From contig CABWYP010000004.1 in assembly GCA_902509695.1 (NCBI GenBank), forward strand, positions 1 to 64,000: a stretch of DNA of 64,000 bases, given 5' to 3'. Origin of the DNA: an uncultured Alphaproteobacteria bacterium. GTDB taxonomy: Bacteria; Pseudomonadota; Alphaproteobacteria; HIMB59. The notes under the pieces were generated by a model, which saw only the letters and a program-made list of their open reading frames with translations, was not told where the DNA came from and did not search any database. The translations under genes and the position numbers were made by a program. Shown piece by piece: positions 9,437 through 18,690 of the stretch (position 1 is the stretch's first letter; each line of letters starts with the position of its first letter).

Positions 9437-9712
9437 TTAATTTCCATTCTCTAAAATTATAAACTTTTGCGTGTCTAAATTTACACCTGCTTCAGTTCTT
9501 AATTTTACCATTTGTGGAGTCTGTAACATCTCTTGCATTTTATCCATAGACTCTACCTCAATCACTGTATATATCTCATTATCATTACCTTGCGGGTGTC
9601 CATAAGCAATAACATTTACTCCGTAATCTCTTCTTAATGATTCATTAGAATTAAACATTTCTTTCCAGTACTGGTAACCTTTAGTTATTTCTGCGTTTGT
9701 AATTATTTTCAT
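9437..9712 (-). CDS. Hypothetical protein, probable dimeric alpha/beta-barrel fold
   Basis: A 91-residue soluble protein. The pattern of strand, WKEMFNSNESLRRDYG helix, IAYGHPQGNDNEIYTVIEV strands, and MDKMQEMLQTPQM helix suggests a ferredoxin-like/ABM fold as in DUF3303/DUF3764-type proteins, but I cannot name a family with confidence. Probably co-transcribed with the downstream small membrane protein. Confidence 0.55.
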   Translation of the reverse strand: MKIITNAEITKGYQYWKEMFNSNESLRRDYGVNVIAYGHPQGNDNEIYTVIEVESMDKMQEMLQTPQMVKLRTEAGVNLDTQKFIILENGN

Positions 9713-9785
9713 TATTACCTCATCATTTTAATAATTAAATTTAATTTTTTTATTATTTAAAAAAGAGTATATAAATCAAGTTAAA

Positions 9786-9860
9786 GGTTCTGTGGTGAAA
9801 CGGATATCACACTTGACTACGGATCAAGAATTCAGGGTTCGAATCCTTGCAGAACCGCCA
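9786..9860 (+). tRNA. tRNA-Arg (anticodon ACG)
   Basis: A complete cloverleaf can be folded. The acceptor stem is ggttctg/cagaacc, the anticodon stem is cttga/tcaag with loop ctACGga, and the T-loop is ggttcgaatcc. Anticodon ACG (wobble A read as inosine) decodes CGN arginine codons. The 3' CCA is encoded (9858-9860) and its last base directly precedes the panC stop codon on the other strand. Confidence 0.95.
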
Positions 9861-10691
9861 TTAAAAATCAATATTATCTATTAATCTATTTTGACCTCTA
9901 AAGATTGCATAAAATAACCTAGCATCAGAAATTTTTCCCTCTAACTCTAGTGAAGATATATTTCTAAATTCAAAATAATCAAATTTTTCTATATTTTGTT
10001 TGTTTATAAATTCTTTAGCTAACACATTTGCGTCTTCAATGTTAATATTTTTATCTAACTTAAAGACAAATTCCAAAGTAGCATTGTGAAAGGTTTCAAA
10101 TTCATGAAGCTGGTTTTTACTTAGATTCTTATTTCTAGAGGAAAAAGCTATATTTTTTTCTGTCCTAAATGTAGGTACAGATATTAATTTTAAATTAGGA
10201 TAATTTTCTTTAATATATTTTTCTACTATCTTTAATTGTTGATAGTCTTTTTCTCCAAAATATACTTTGTTGCTATTGACTATTGAAAAAAGCCTATCGA
10301 GTACTGTGATGACCCCATCAAAGTGATTTGGTCTATATGCATCACATAATATGTTTTTAAAATATTTATTTTCTAATTTATTTTGATGATCTTTATAAAT
10401 TTCTTCTGAAGTTGGTTCAAAAATTATATCAACGTTATGCTCATCACAGAAATCGTAATCTTTTCCCTTATTCCTAGGATAGTTTTTAAAATCTTCTGAG
10501 TTGTTGAACTGTTTTTCATTCACGAAAATACTAATAATAGTTTTTTGATTATCTTTTTGTGATTTTTTAATCAACTCGCCATGGCCTGGATGAAGTGCCC
10601 CCATAGTTGGTATGTATCCTATGGAATACTCTTTACTTTCAAAAGCTTTTAAATAAAGCTTTAAATTTGAAATATCTTTGATTATCAGCAT
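9861..10691 (-). CDS. panC: Pantothenate synthetase
   Basis: Ligates pantoate and beta-alanine using ATP (CoA biosynthesis). Conserved blocks are IPTMGALHPGHGELIKKS with the HxGH of the nucleotidyltransferase fold, FGEKDYQQLKIVEK, and FRTEKNIAFSSRNKNLS (KMSKS-equivalent region with SSRN). The usual FVNPTQF is FVNEKQF here, a mild divergence. At 276 residues it has normal length. No panB is nearby. The stop codon is flush with the tRNA-Arg 3' end. Confidence 0.9.
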   Translation of the reverse strand: MLIIKDISNLKLYLKAFESKEYSIGYIPTMGALHPGHGELIKKSQKDNQKTIISIFVNEKQFNNSEDFKNYPRNKGKDYDFCDEHNVDIIFEPTSEEIYKDHQNKLENKYFKNILCDAYRPNHFDGVITVLDRLFSIVNSNKVYFGEKDYQQLKIVEKYIKENYPNLKLISVPTFRTEKNIAFSSRNKNLSKNQLHEFETFHNATLEFVFKLDKNINIEDANVLAKEFINKQNIEKFDYFEFRNISSLELEGKISDARLFYAIFRGQNRLIDNIDF

Positions 10692-10707
10692 AATTAGATT
10701 TTATTTA

Positions 10708-10736
10708 TTGACTTCATATCAATAATTGTTAAATGT
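10708..10736 (+). promoter_or_regulatory. Possible sigma70-type promoter for rpmH
   Basis: TTGACT at 10708-10713, a 16-base spacer, then TAAATG at 10730-10735, about 30 bases before the rpmH ATG. The -35 is good and the -10 is weak. Position in the panC/rpmH divergent gap makes it reasonable. Confidence 0.35.
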
Positions 10737-10765
10737 AGGAACACTTTTTTAAAGGCATAATATCA

Positions 10766-10900
10766 ATGAAAAGAACATATCAACCCAGTCAATTAGTTAG
10801 AAAAAGAAGGCATGGATTTCGCTCCAGAATGTCTACTGTTGGTGGTCGTAAAGTTATTAATGCAAGAAGAGCAAAAGGTCGATCTAGACTATCTGCTTAA
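10766..10900 (+). CDS. rpmH: 50S ribosomal protein L34 (missed by the ORF track)
   Basis: A 44-residue, very basic protein: [18 protein letters not shown] at the start, then [19 protein letters not shown]. This is unmistakable bL34, a structural protein of the large ribosomal subunit. It sits in its usual place directly before rnpA (4 bp gap) and heads the rnpA-yidD-yidC-engB run. Confidence 0.97.
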   Translation: MKRTYQPSQLVRKRRHGFRSRMSTVGGRKVINARRAKGRSRLSA

Positions 10901-10903
10901 TTA

Positions 10904-11233
10904 TTGAGATTACCCACACTTAAAAAATCATCTGAGTTCTCTAAAGTCAGGAACAAAGGAAAATATTTTAAAAGCTTGTATTTCAATGGTTACATTCTTC
11001 AAGACCAAGATGAAGAAAGCTTTGTTTTAGGGCTGATAGCAAGTAAAAAACTAGGTAATGCTGTAGAAAGAAATCGTGCTAGGAGAAGGGTACGCGAAGC
11101 AATTCGTACTTGCAGTCTTATTAACTCACTTCATAAAGTAAAATTTGTGTTAATATTAAAAAAAACAGTCTTGAAAGTACCATTTATTGATTTAAAACAA
11201 GAGATTGAAAAATTCTTAAGTCATGAAAATTAA
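10904..11233 (+). CDS. rnpA: Ribonuclease P protein component
   Basis: Protein subunit that helps the RNase P RNA mature tRNA 5' ends. The RNR signature is present in GNAVERNRARRRVREAIR, and the Phe-containing N-terminal KKSSEFSKVRNKGK is typical. Length 109. The start is TTG, four bases after rpmH; no ATG lies nearby. It overlaps yidD by 11 bp. Confidence 0.92.
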   Translation: MRLPTLKKSSEFSKVRNKGKYFKSLYFNGYILQDQDEESFVLGLIASKKLGNAVERNRARRRVREAIRTCSLINSLHKVKFVLILKKTVLKVPFIDLKQEIEKFLSHEN

Positions 11234-11459
11234 TATTAAAAATATTTGGAATTCAATGTTCATTTATCCTATTAAACTTTATCAATTATTTATTTCTCCT
11301 ATTTTGCCTAACACATGTCGTCATCTACCCACTTGTTCAGACTACACAATTGAAGCAATAGAAGAGTTTGGTGTATTAAGAGGTATCTTTAAAGGGACAG
11401 TTAGAATATTAAGATGTAATCCTCTAGGTACATCAGGCTTCGATCCTATAAAGAAATAA
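11223..11459 (+). CDS. yidD: Membrane protein insertion efficiency factor YidD
   Basis: 78-residue YidD (DUF37) protein: PIKLYQLFISPILPNTCRHLPTCSDYTIEA and RILRCNPLGTSGFDP carry the conserved Cys pattern (CRxxPTCS, RCNP). It associates with the inner membrane and assists YidC-dependent insertion. Lies between rnpA and yidC as in most bacteria; a single base separates its stop from the yidC ATG. Confidence 0.93.
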   Translation: MKINIKNIWNSMFIYPIKLYQLFISPILPNTCRHLPTCSDYTIEAIEEFGVLRGIFKGTVRILRCNPLGTSGFDPIKK

Positions 11460-11460
11460 A

Positions 11461-13149
11461 ATGGAAAATCAAAAAAATCTATTTCTTGCCATTATTATCT
11501 CTATGGCAATTATATTTGGTTTTCAAATATTGATTCCACAACCAGAACCAACTCCTTTATCAGAAGATCAAGTAACTGATCAAAATTTAGTTGATCTAAG
11601 CATACAAGGATCTTCCTCTTCTAATCTTGTTGAACGCTCAGAAGTTATCAACAAATCTGGTAGAGTCTCTTTTGATAATTTCAAAATTAAAGGATCTATT
11701 AATTTAGAAGGCGGCTTGATTGATGACTTAGTTCTAGAAGAATTTACTGAGTCTCTTGATCCAACATCCCCTCTAATTAAATTTCTAAATCCTCTTGGCT
11801 CAAAAGACGCTTATTATCTCGACACTGGTTGGGTAGGTACAGATAGCTCTATAGAATTACCAAGCTTAAAAAGTATTTGGACAGCTAATAAAATATCTAT
11901 AGGCATTAATGATCCTGTTAAATTAACATGGACTAATTCTCAGAATATACTCTTTGAGAAAATTATTACTCTCGATGAAGACTATCTTTTTAATATCGAT
12001 CAAAGGGTAGTAAATAATTCCGATAAATCTTTTGATCTTTTCCCTTATGGATTATCAAAAAGACAAGGTGTTCCAGAGATGCAGAACTTTTTTATTCTTC
12101 ATGAAGGTCCTTTATCTATAACTAATGGTGTTTTAGAAGAATATGATTACGACGACCTCAAAGAGGATAAAAAAATTAAACTATCATCAGCAGGTGGTTG
12201 GATTGGGATGACTGATAAATATTGGCAAACAGCAATTATCGCAAACCCAAATGAACCTATTCAGCAAACATATAGCTATAGTTATTTGGAAAATACTGAT
12301 AATTTTCAGACAGATCTCGTCGGTGCTAAAATACCAATTTCAAATGGCACAAGTATCTCCCATAATTTAAAAATATTTGCTGGCCCAAAGATTGTTAGTG
12401 TAATTGATGGTTACATGGAAGAACATGGCATAGAAGGATTCGATAGATCTGTTGATTTTGGATGGTTTTACTTTTTAACAAAACCAATCTTCAATGTCCT
12501 TCAATTTATTTTTAGCTATGTAGGGAACTTTGGTTGGTCAATTATATTATTTACTTTTTTAATGAGAATTTGTTTTTTCCCATTGGCACAACAGTCATTT
12601 AAATCAATGGCTAAAATGAAAAAACTTGGACCAGAGATGAAAAGATTAAAAGAACAATATGGTGATGATAAAGCTGGAATGCAAAAAGAAATGATGGCTT
12701 TGTACAAAAGAGAAAAAGCTAATCCTATTGCAGGGTGCCTACCTATCCTTTTACAAATACCAGTTTTCTTCGCTTTATATAAAGTCCTTTTTGTTACAAT
12801 TGAAATGAGGCATGCTCCTTTTATTGGTTGGATACATGACCTCTCAGCGCCAGATCCGCTGGGTCTTCTTACATTATTCGGCTTCGTTGATTGGACAGTC
12901 CCAGGTATTTTACAACTATTTAATATTGGTATATGGCCAATCTTAATGGGCCTTTCAATGTTTCTTCAACAAAAACTGAATCCTGCCCCAGTTGATAAAA
13001 TGCAAGCTAAAATATTTATGTTTCTTCCTATTGTGTTTACCTTTGTTTTAGGTGGATTTGCAGCAGGATTAGTTATTTATTGGACAACAAACAACGTCTT
13101 GTCTATGGCACAACAATATGTAATTCAAAGAAAAATTATTAATAGTTGA
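11461..13149 (+). CDS. yidC: Membrane protein insertase YidC
   Basis: Inner-membrane insertase acting alone or with SecYEG. Order: N-terminal anchor (FLAIIISMAIIFGFQILI), periplasmic P1 beta-domain (~60-340), then the conserved five-helix core from about residue 345 (YVGNFGWSIILFTFLMRICFFPLAQQSFKS ..., PIAGCLPILLQIPVFFALYKVLF). Length 562 is typical for Proteobacteria. The stop overlaps the engB ATG by one base. Confidence 0.96.
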   Translation: MENQKNLFLAIIISMAIIFGFQILIPQPEPTPLSEDQVTDQNLVDLSIQGSSSSNLVERSEVINKSGRVSFDNFKIKGSINLEGGLIDDLVLEEFTESLDPTSPLIKFLNPLGSKDAYYLDTGWVGTDSSIELPSLKSIWTANKISIGINDPVKLTWTNSQNILFEKIITLDEDYLFNIDQRVVNNSDKSFDLFPYGLSKRQGVPEMQNFFILHEGPLSITNGVLEEYDYDDLKEDKKIKLSSAGGWIGMTDKYWQTAIIANPNEPIQQTYSYSYLENTDNFQTDLVGAKIPISNGTSISHNLKIFAGPKIVSVIDGYMEEHGIEGFDRSVDFGWFYFLTKPIFNVLQFIFSYVGNFGWSIILFTFLMRICFFPLAQQSFKSMAKMKKLGPEMKRLKEQYGDDKAGMQKEMMALYKREKANPIAGCLPILLQIPVFFALYKVLFVTIEMRHAPFIGWIHDLSAPDPLGLLTLFGFVDWTVPGILQLFNIGIWPILMGLSMFLQQKLNPAPVDKMQAKIFMFLPIVFTFVLGGFAAGLVIYWTTNNVLSMAQQYVIQRKIINS

Positions 13150-13721
13150 TGAATAATGTTAGTGGCTATTTTAAAAAACAAACTCAATTTTTATTAAGCG
13201 CAACTCAACCTCGCCAATATCCAAATGTGGTTTTTCCTGAAGTGGCTTTTATTGGTAGATCAAATGTTGGTAAATCTAGTCTTATAAATGCTATATTTAT
13301 GGATAAATTAGCTCACATTTCAAAGACACCAGGTAAAACAAGACAAATTAATTTTTTCAATCACGGAGATTCATTAATGGTTGTTGACCTCCCTGGCTAT
13401 GGATTTGCTAAAATATCTCAAAAAGAGGCCTACAAAATTTCTGATTTAGTTTCACAGTATTTGACCACACGCGAAAATCTAAAAAAAATTTTTATCTTAA
13501 TTGACCACTCATTAGGGCCCAAAAAAATAGATTTGGAGATGATAGACTCGATGAAAAGCATTGAGAGTAAAGTTTTTATTTGCTACACCAAAAGCGATAA
13601 GAAGATTAAAGAAAAATCACCTTTTTTAAAAAATTTAGAAAATTTTGAAAATTTGGTTGTTAGTTCAAAACTAAATAAAAATATCTTTGAATTACAAAAA
13701 ATAATCACAGAAATTCTATAA
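13149..13721 (+). CDS. engB: Ribosome biogenesis GTPase EngB/YihA
   Basis: GTPase needed for late 50S assembly. G1 is GRSNVGKSSL, G3 is DLPGYGFA, and G4 is YTKSDK (the usual TKxD). The ORF track starts at a TTG (13146); the ATG at 13149, overlapping the yidC TGA by one base (TGATG), is the better start. About 190 residues, standard length. In many alphaproteobacteria argB follows; here it does not. Confidence 0.93.
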   Translation: MNNVSGYFKKQTQFLLSATQPRQYPNVVFPEVAFIGRSNVGKSSLINAIFMDKLAHISKTPGKTRQINFFNHGDSLMVVDLPGYGFAKISQKEAYKISDLVSQYLTTRENLKKIFILIDHSLGPKKIDLEMIDSMKSIESKVFICYTKSDKKIKEKSPFLKNLENFENLVVSSKLNKNIFELQKIITEIL

Positions 13722-13765
13722 ATAATCTTTGAAATTATTTGAGAAAGCATTAATTTAACACGCTT

Positions 13766-14449
13766 ATGAAAAATGTAACTAATTGGGTTTTTGACCTAGA
13801 TAACACCTTATATAAAGCTGAATGCGGTTTATTTGATAAAGTGCATATACTTATGGGGCGTTTTATTGAAGAAAAATTAAATTTGTCATCAGGTGAAGCT
13901 CAAGCACTGAGGTCTAAATATTATCATCAATACGGTACTACGCTTCGTGGTCTTATGATTGAACATCAAATTAATCCTGATGAATATTTAAATTATGTTC
14001 ACCAAATTAACTATGATGTTGTCACACCTGATGAAAAACTCAGGGATACAATAAAAGAACTAGATGGTAAGAAATTTATTTTTACAAATGCAAATTATGA
14101 ACATGTAGAAAAAGTGTTAGAAAAGCTCAAGATGGAAGATATCTTTGATGGTTGTTTTGATATCTCAGAAAGCGGTTATTTGCCTAAGCCTCACAAAGAA
14201 ATATATGACTCATTTCAAGAAAAATTCAATTTAGATAATTCTTCAACTGCTATGTTTGAGGATTTACATGTCAATCTCAAACAGCCTTTCGCGATGGGCT
14301 GGAAAACTGTTTGGGTAACAAATAACCTTGAATACAATCTAAATAAAGATGTGAATCAACAAGAAGATATTCAAAAGATAATCAAGGAAAAAGGTTATAT
14401 ATCGGATGTAACTGATAATTTGGAAAATTTTTTAAATAGCATAAAATAG
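13766..14449 (+). CDS. HAD-family pyrimidine 5'-nucleotidase-like phosphatase
   Basis: HAD hydrolase with nucleophile motif FDLDNTLY, motif II FTNAN, and motif [15 protein letters not shown] and [12 protein letters not shown]. The cap insertion ([12 protein letters not shown]) is typical of the SDT1/YjjG-type pyrimidine 5'-nucleotidases conserved between argB and dapD in Rhizobiales. It likely dephosphorylates nucleotides or related small phosphates. It is 7 bp upstream of dapD and probably co-transcribed. Confidence 0.82.
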   Translation: MKNVTNWVFDLDNTLYKAECGLFDKVHILMGRFIEEKLNLSSGEAQALRSKYYHQYGTTLRGLMIEHQINPDEYLNYVHQINYDVVTPDEKLRDTIKELDGKKFIFTNANYEHVEKVLEKLKMEDIFDGCFDISESGYLPKPHKEIYDSFQEKFNLDNSSTAMFEDLHVNLKQPFAMGWKTVWVTNNLEYNLNKDVNQQEDIQKIIKEKGYISDVTDNLENFLNSIK

Positions 14450-14456
14450 GAGCATT

Positions 14457-15287
14457 ATGAGTAATCAAGATACAATTGAAAGACTTTGGGATGAAAAAGA
14501 TAAAATAAATTTTATTGAAAATAATGAAGCTAAAAATTCCATACTTGATGTTTTAGATAACTTAGATAAAGGCAAATTAAGAGTTTGTGAAAAAATTGAT
14601 GGTAGTTGGCATGTTAATCAATGGCTTAAAAAGACGATTTTACTTAGCTTTCGTATTCAAGACATGGAAATTATATCAGGAGGGCCTAGTGTAAATGGTG
14701 GGTCTACAAGCTGGTGGGATAAAGTCCCCTCTAAATTTCAAAACTGGGAACAAATTGATTTTCAAAATTCAGGATTTAGAGCTGTACCAAATTGTGTAGT
14801 CAGAAGATCAGCCTTTATTGCAAAAAGCGCTGTATTAATGCCCTGTTTTGTTAACTTAGGAGCATATGTTGATGAGGGTACGATGGTTGATACTTGGGCA
14901 ACGGTGGGATCATGTGCTCAAATTGGAAAAAACTGTCATATTTCAGGTGGCGCAGGTATTGGAGGTGTTTTAGAACCATTACAAGCTAACCCAGTTGTAG
15001 TTGAAGATAATTGTTTTATTGGTGCCAGATCTGAAGTGGCAGAAGGTGTCATTGTTGGAGAAGGCTCTGTTTTATCCATGGGAGTATTTATTGGCGCTTC
15101 AACAAAAATTTATGATCGTGAAACTGGAAAGACGCACATCGGGAAAGTCCCTCCTTACTCTGTGGTTGTCCCTGGAAGCATGCCTAGCTCAAAAGGAGAA
15201 GCATCTTTATATTGTGCTGTTATTGTCAAGACAGTTGATGAGAAAACAAGATCAAAAACATCTGTTAATGAATTACTTCGCGACTAA
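14457..15287 (+). CDS. dapD: 2,3,4,5-tetrahydropyridine-2,6-dicarboxylate N-succinyltransferase
   Basis: Succinylase branch of lysine/meso-diaminopimelate synthesis, using succinyl-CoA. The left-handed beta-helix is visible as hexapeptide repeats ([40 protein letters not shown]). Length 276 is standard. An AGGAGC ribosome-binding site precedes the ATG. The dapE ATG follows with no gap. The plus-strand ORF 15001..15294 is a shadow of this gene. Confidence 0.96.
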   Translation: MSNQDTIERLWDEKDKINFIENNEAKNSILDVLDNLDKGKLRVCEKIDGSWHVNQWLKKTILLSFRIQDMEIISGGPSVNGGSTSWWDKVPSKFQNWEQIDFQNSGFRAVPNCVVRRSAFIAKSAVLMPCFVNLGAYVDEGTMVDTWATVGSCAQIGKNCHISGGAGIGGVLEPLQANPVVVEDNCFIGARSEVAEGVIVGEGSVLSMGVFIGASTKIYDRETGKTHIGKVPPYSVVVPGSMPSSKGEASLYCAVIVKTVDEKTRSKTSVNELLRD

Positions 15288-16448
15288 ATGTTAGATACTA
15301 TTGAATTATCAAAAAAACTCATATCATTTGATTCTGTAACTCCTGCAAAACAAGATATTTTTGATTTTTTAATCAAAACTTTTGAGGAACATGGTTTTTC
15401 AACAAAACAATTAAACTTTGATGGTGATGGAAGCTATGAGGTTATAAATTTAATCGCTACTTACGGATCACCTAATACTAACGCGAAACATTTTAACTTC
15501 TTATGTCACGTAGATGTCGTGCCTCCTGGAAATGTTGAAGATTGGGACACACCTCCTTTTGAACCTATTATTAAAGATGGCTATTTATATGGTCGTGGAT
15601 CTGAAGATATGAAAGGGTGTACTGCTGCAAGTATGATAAGTGTCTTTAAATTTATAGAGGATAATAAGGATTTTAATGGGACTATAAGCTTTATTATTAC
15701 TGGCGATGAAGAGGCTGACTCAGTTAACGGTGTCGATAAAGTAGTAAACTGGATCAAAGAAAATAATATCAGAATAGATGGGTCAATAGCTACAGAGTCC
15801 TCATCAGAGAAAGTTATAGGTGATCAAATTAAAGTTGGAAGAAAAGGGGCTGTAGATATACAGATAGAAATAATTGGTAAACAAGGTCACGCTGCTTATC
15901 CTCAATTAGCTCAAAATCCAGTTCATTGCATGTCAAAAATTATATCGTTTTTCGATGACCAAGTTTTAGATAATGGGGCAGAATACTTTGAACCCTCATC
16001 TCTTCAATTCACACAAATTAACCTTAATAACAAAGCCAAAAATGTAATACCAGAAAAGCTGATTACAGTTGCTGATATGCGATTTAATGACAATTGGGAT
16101 AAAGAAAAAATTCAAAAATATTTTGATGAACATTTATCCAAAATATGCAAAGAAAATAATTGCACTTATAATTTAAAGTTAACTTATCGAGGTCTTCCCT
16201 TTCAAGCGTTTGATAATCCATTTACCAAAAATTGTCTTAATGCCATTAAAGATGTAACAGGTATAAATGCAAAACAAGATACGGGCGGAGGAACTTCAGA
16301 TGCAAGATTTATGCAAAGAATATGTCCTGTATTTGAATTTGGGACTATTAATAAAACTTTACATAAAGTAAATGAATGTGTTTCCATTGAAGACCTGAAA
16401 ACAACAGAAAAAATATACTACAAAACTCTTGAAAATTTCTTTCAATGA
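15288..16448 (+). CDS. dapE: Succinyl-diaminopimelate desuccinylase
   Basis: Di-zinc M20 peptidase-family enzyme that removes succinate from N-succinyl-LL-DAP. Zn and catalytic motifs: FLCHVDVVPPGN, GRGSEDMKGCTAA, TGDEEADS, and the late TGGGTSDARF. Length 386 is typical. Starts immediately after dapD and overlaps the peroxiredoxin gene by 4 bp (ATGA). Confidence 0.95.
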   Translation: MLDTIELSKKLISFDSVTPAKQDIFDFLIKTFEEHGFSTKQLNFDGDGSYEVINLIATYGSPNTNAKHFNFLCHVDVVPPGNVEDWDTPPFEPIIKDGYLYGRGSEDMKGCTAASMISVFKFIEDNKDFNGTISFIITGDEEADSVNGVDKVVNWIKENNIRIDGSIATESSSEKVIGDQIKVGRKGAVDIQIEIIGKQGHAAYPQLAQNPVHCMSKIISFFDDQVLDNGAEYFEPSSLQFTQINLNNKAKNVIPEKLITVADMRFNDNWDKEKIQKYFDEHLSKICKENNCTYNLKLTYRGLPFQAFDNPFTKNCLNAIKDVTGINAKQDTGGGTSDARFMQRICPVFEFGTINKTLHKVNECVSIEDLKTTEKIYYKTLENFFQ

Positions 16449-16924
16449 TTAAAGTAGGGGATAATATTCCAAATGTAACTCTACGATCAGTAGCTGAAGA
16501 TGGTACTCAAAATTTTAATTTGCATGATAATTTTAAAGATAAAAAATCTCTAATGATTTGTGTACCTGGAGCCTTTACCTCAACATGTCATTTGCAACAC
16601 TTACCTCCTTATATTAAAAATTCAGAGAAATTGATGATAGAAAAGGGAATTGATTTTCTTTGTTGTACAACTACAAACGATCCCTATGTATTAGATTTAT
16701 GGAGAAAAAGCCTAGGCACTTCAAAAATAGTATTTCTATCTGATGGGAACATGGAATTTTTAAATTCTACTAATCTCATAAGAAACCATGAAAAAAGTTT
16801 TATGGGGAAAAGACTTATTAGATCAGTACTTTTATTAGATAATTTAAAAATAGAAAAAATCATATGCGATAATCCCGGAGAATTGGATAAGACTAGCTTT
16901 GACTCAGTCTTTAAGAATATTTAA
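16445..16924 (+). CDS. Peroxiredoxin, Prx5-type
   Basis: Thiol peroxidase reducing H2O2 or organic peroxides. The peroxidatic Cys is in the family motif as VPGAFTSTCHLQHLP (usual PGAFTPTCS). LFNLHD-type start and IFLSDGNMEF fit the Prx5 (AhpE/PMP20) group, length 159. A second Cys at CCTTTND could take part in resolution, but that is not sure. Coupled to dapE by a 4-bp overlap; its tail overlaps the convergent glycosyltransferase by 21 bp. Confidence 0.88.
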   Translation: MIKVGDNIPNVTLRSVAEDGTQNFNLHDNFKDKKSLMICVPGAFTSTCHLQHLPPYIKNSEKLMIEKGIDFLCCTTTNDPYVLDLWRKSLGTSKIVFLSDGNMEFLNSTNLIRNHEKSFMGKRLIRSVLLLDNLKIEKIICDNPGELDKTSFDSVFKNI

Positions 16925-17956
16925 GTATTCTTTAATTTTTCTTTTACCTTCAAAGGATTTAGCAAATAAGAGGCTGTTTTTACTATACTTCTCCAAATTT
17001 TCAATCACACTCAAAATAGAATTATTTAAATTTTTTAAATTGTTTTCCTTCACTACTTTGCCATTATTTTTGATTGATTCTGGTGTTCCTCCACTTTCAC
17101 TGACTATGCAAGGAAGTCCAAAAGATGCTGCCTCAACATTTGAAATTCCAAAACCCTCAATACTGCTAGGTGTGGAGATAGTGGGCATTATATGAATTTT
17201 ACTTAAATTATAAATTTTTGAAGATTTTGTATCTTCTTCAAAAAAGGTTACTTGTTTATTTAAATTCAACTTCATGACTAGATCTCTCAACCTTGATAAT
17301 TCAGGACCATTGCCTAATATGGCATAATTTAATTTTAAATTATGAATATTTTTTAGTTGAAAAAGACTTTCCAAAACCAAATGGTGACCTTTTCGATATT
17401 CAAGTCGAGCAACTGTACAAAGATCATATTTCTTTTTCAAATTTTTCTGTTCATAAATATCTATAAACGCAGGATAAATTATATTGAATTTATGATTAGG
17501 AAATTTTTTAAAGTTTTTAAAGAAGAGTTTTTGAGTAAAAATAGAATTAAAAACTATATGATTTGCATTTTTTAAAGAAGAAAGAATTCTTCTATAATGA
17601 TTAAGCTTTAATATTTCATTACCATGAACTAAGCAGATTTTTTTCAATTTTTTATCTTTTTCAAAAGACTCTAAAGACTTCCAACTATCAAAAATAGCTA
17701 CATCAAAGTTATTTTCCTTAATTAAATTTTTTGCAAAATTAAATTTAATTTTTTTCCTTAAAAATTTAAATTGATCAAACCTATGTATTTCAAACTTTTG
17801 GGTAGAGTCAAATTTAGAACTATAATATTTGGAACCATCAGCTAGGACTTTTACTTTGTGGCCTTGATGAGTAGCATGTGTTGCTATATTAGTCATAACA
17901 GACTCAATCCCCCCCAAACTAGGAGCAAAACATTGGGTGTAAATTAAAATATTCAA
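16904..17956 (-). CDS. Glycosyltransferase family 4 protein
   Basis: GT-B fold retaining glycosyltransferase. The N-terminal GGIESVMTNIA glycine loop, the middle VARLEYRKGHHLVLES, and the donor-binding EGFGISNVEAASFGLPCIVSESGGTPE (E-x7-E) are clear. It probably adds a sugar to a cell-envelope glycan or lipid; the acceptor is unknown. Start is TTG, sharing TTGA with the truA stop (4-bp overlap), so it is the tail of the def-fmt-truA transcript. No other glycan synthesis genes except kdsB are near. Confidence 0.85.
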   Translation of the reverse strand: MNILIYTQCFAPSLGGIESVMTNIATHATHQGHKVKVLADGSKYYSSKFDSTQKFEIHRFDQFKFLRKKIKFNFAKNLIKENNFDVAIFDSWKSLESFEKDKKLKKICLVHGNEILKLNHYRRILSSLKNANHIVFNSIFTQKLFFKNFKKFPNHKFNIIYPAFIDIYEQKNLKKKYDLCTVARLEYRKGHHLVLESLFQLKNIHNLKLNYAILGNGPELSRLRDLVMKLNLNKQVTFFEEDTKSSKIYNLSKIHIMPTISTPSSIEGFGISNVEAASFGLPCIVSESGGTPESIKNNGKVVKENNLKNLNNSILSVIENLEKYSKNSLLFAKSFEGKRKIKEYLNILKD

Positions 17957-18690
17957 TAAAGTATTTCCTTTAAAATTAGTCCCTTTGGCGGCAATGTAGG
18001 TCCAGCTAAAGCTCTATTATTTGTTAATAGTAACTCATTAATCCAATCAGACTTTTTATTATTTAATCCAATCTCTAGTAGTGAGCCTACCATTATCCTT
18101 ATTTGTTGATAAAGAAAAGACTGAGCCTGAAAAATAAAAATAACCTTATTATTGCTGATTTCTATATCAGTGTGATCAATTGTACGAACTGGGGATAGAG
18201 CTTGACAGCCACTCGCCCGAAAAGAGCTAAAGTCGTGTTTGCCAATAAAAAAATTTATTGATTTCATCATTGCATCTATATCTAATTTTTGTTTGACGTG
18301 GATACTGTAATCTCCCTCAAGAACTGAAGGTGATGGAGAGTTATATACCTGGTAGTGATAAGTTTTCTTTTTTGCAGTAAATCTAGCGTTAAAATTTTCT
18401 GGTACATTTTCAACCTTTGAAATTTTAATTTTTTCATTACCTAAATGAAAATTTATACCATTTAAAATTTGGTACTCTGAAAATTCTTTCTCTAAATTAA
18501 AATTTGCGCACTGGGCTAATGCATGAACACCCGCATCAGTCCTTCCTGCGCCTTGAATAGTTTTTTTTTCACCTGAAAATTTAAAAATTGCTTTTTCTAT
18601 TTCTCCTTGAACAGTTTTTTCTTCCTTTTGATATTGCCAACCACAGTACGGCGTACCTGCATATTCTATTGTTAATTTAATATTAGCCAT
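17953..18690 (-). CDS. truA: tRNA pseudouridine(38-40) synthase
   Basis: Isomerises uridines 38-40 in the tRNA anticodon arm. IEYAGTPYCGWQYQ at the start, the catalytic Asp in GAGRTDAGVHALAQ, and QAQSFLYQQIRIMVGSLLEIG are diagnostic. The track start (18714) would overlap fmt by 32 bp; the ATG at 18690 (MANIKLTIEYAG) leaves an 8-bp overlap and matches family length (~245). Confidence 0.94.
   Translation of the reverse strand: MANIKLTIEYAGTPYCGWQYQKEEKTVQGEIEKAIFKFSGEKKTIQGAGRTDAGVHALAQCANFNLEKEFSEYQILNGINFHLGNEKIKISKVENVPENFNARFTAKKKTYHYQVYNSPSPSVLEGDYSIHVKQKLDIDAMMKSINFFIGKHDFSSFRASGCQALSPVRTIDHTDIEISNNKVIFIFQAQSFLYQQIRIMVGSLLEIGLNNKKSDWINELLLTNNRALAGPTLPPKGLILKEILY

Noticed and set aside
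15001-15294. 97-aa plus-strand ORF
   Set aside because: Lies fully inside dapD in another frame; a shadow.
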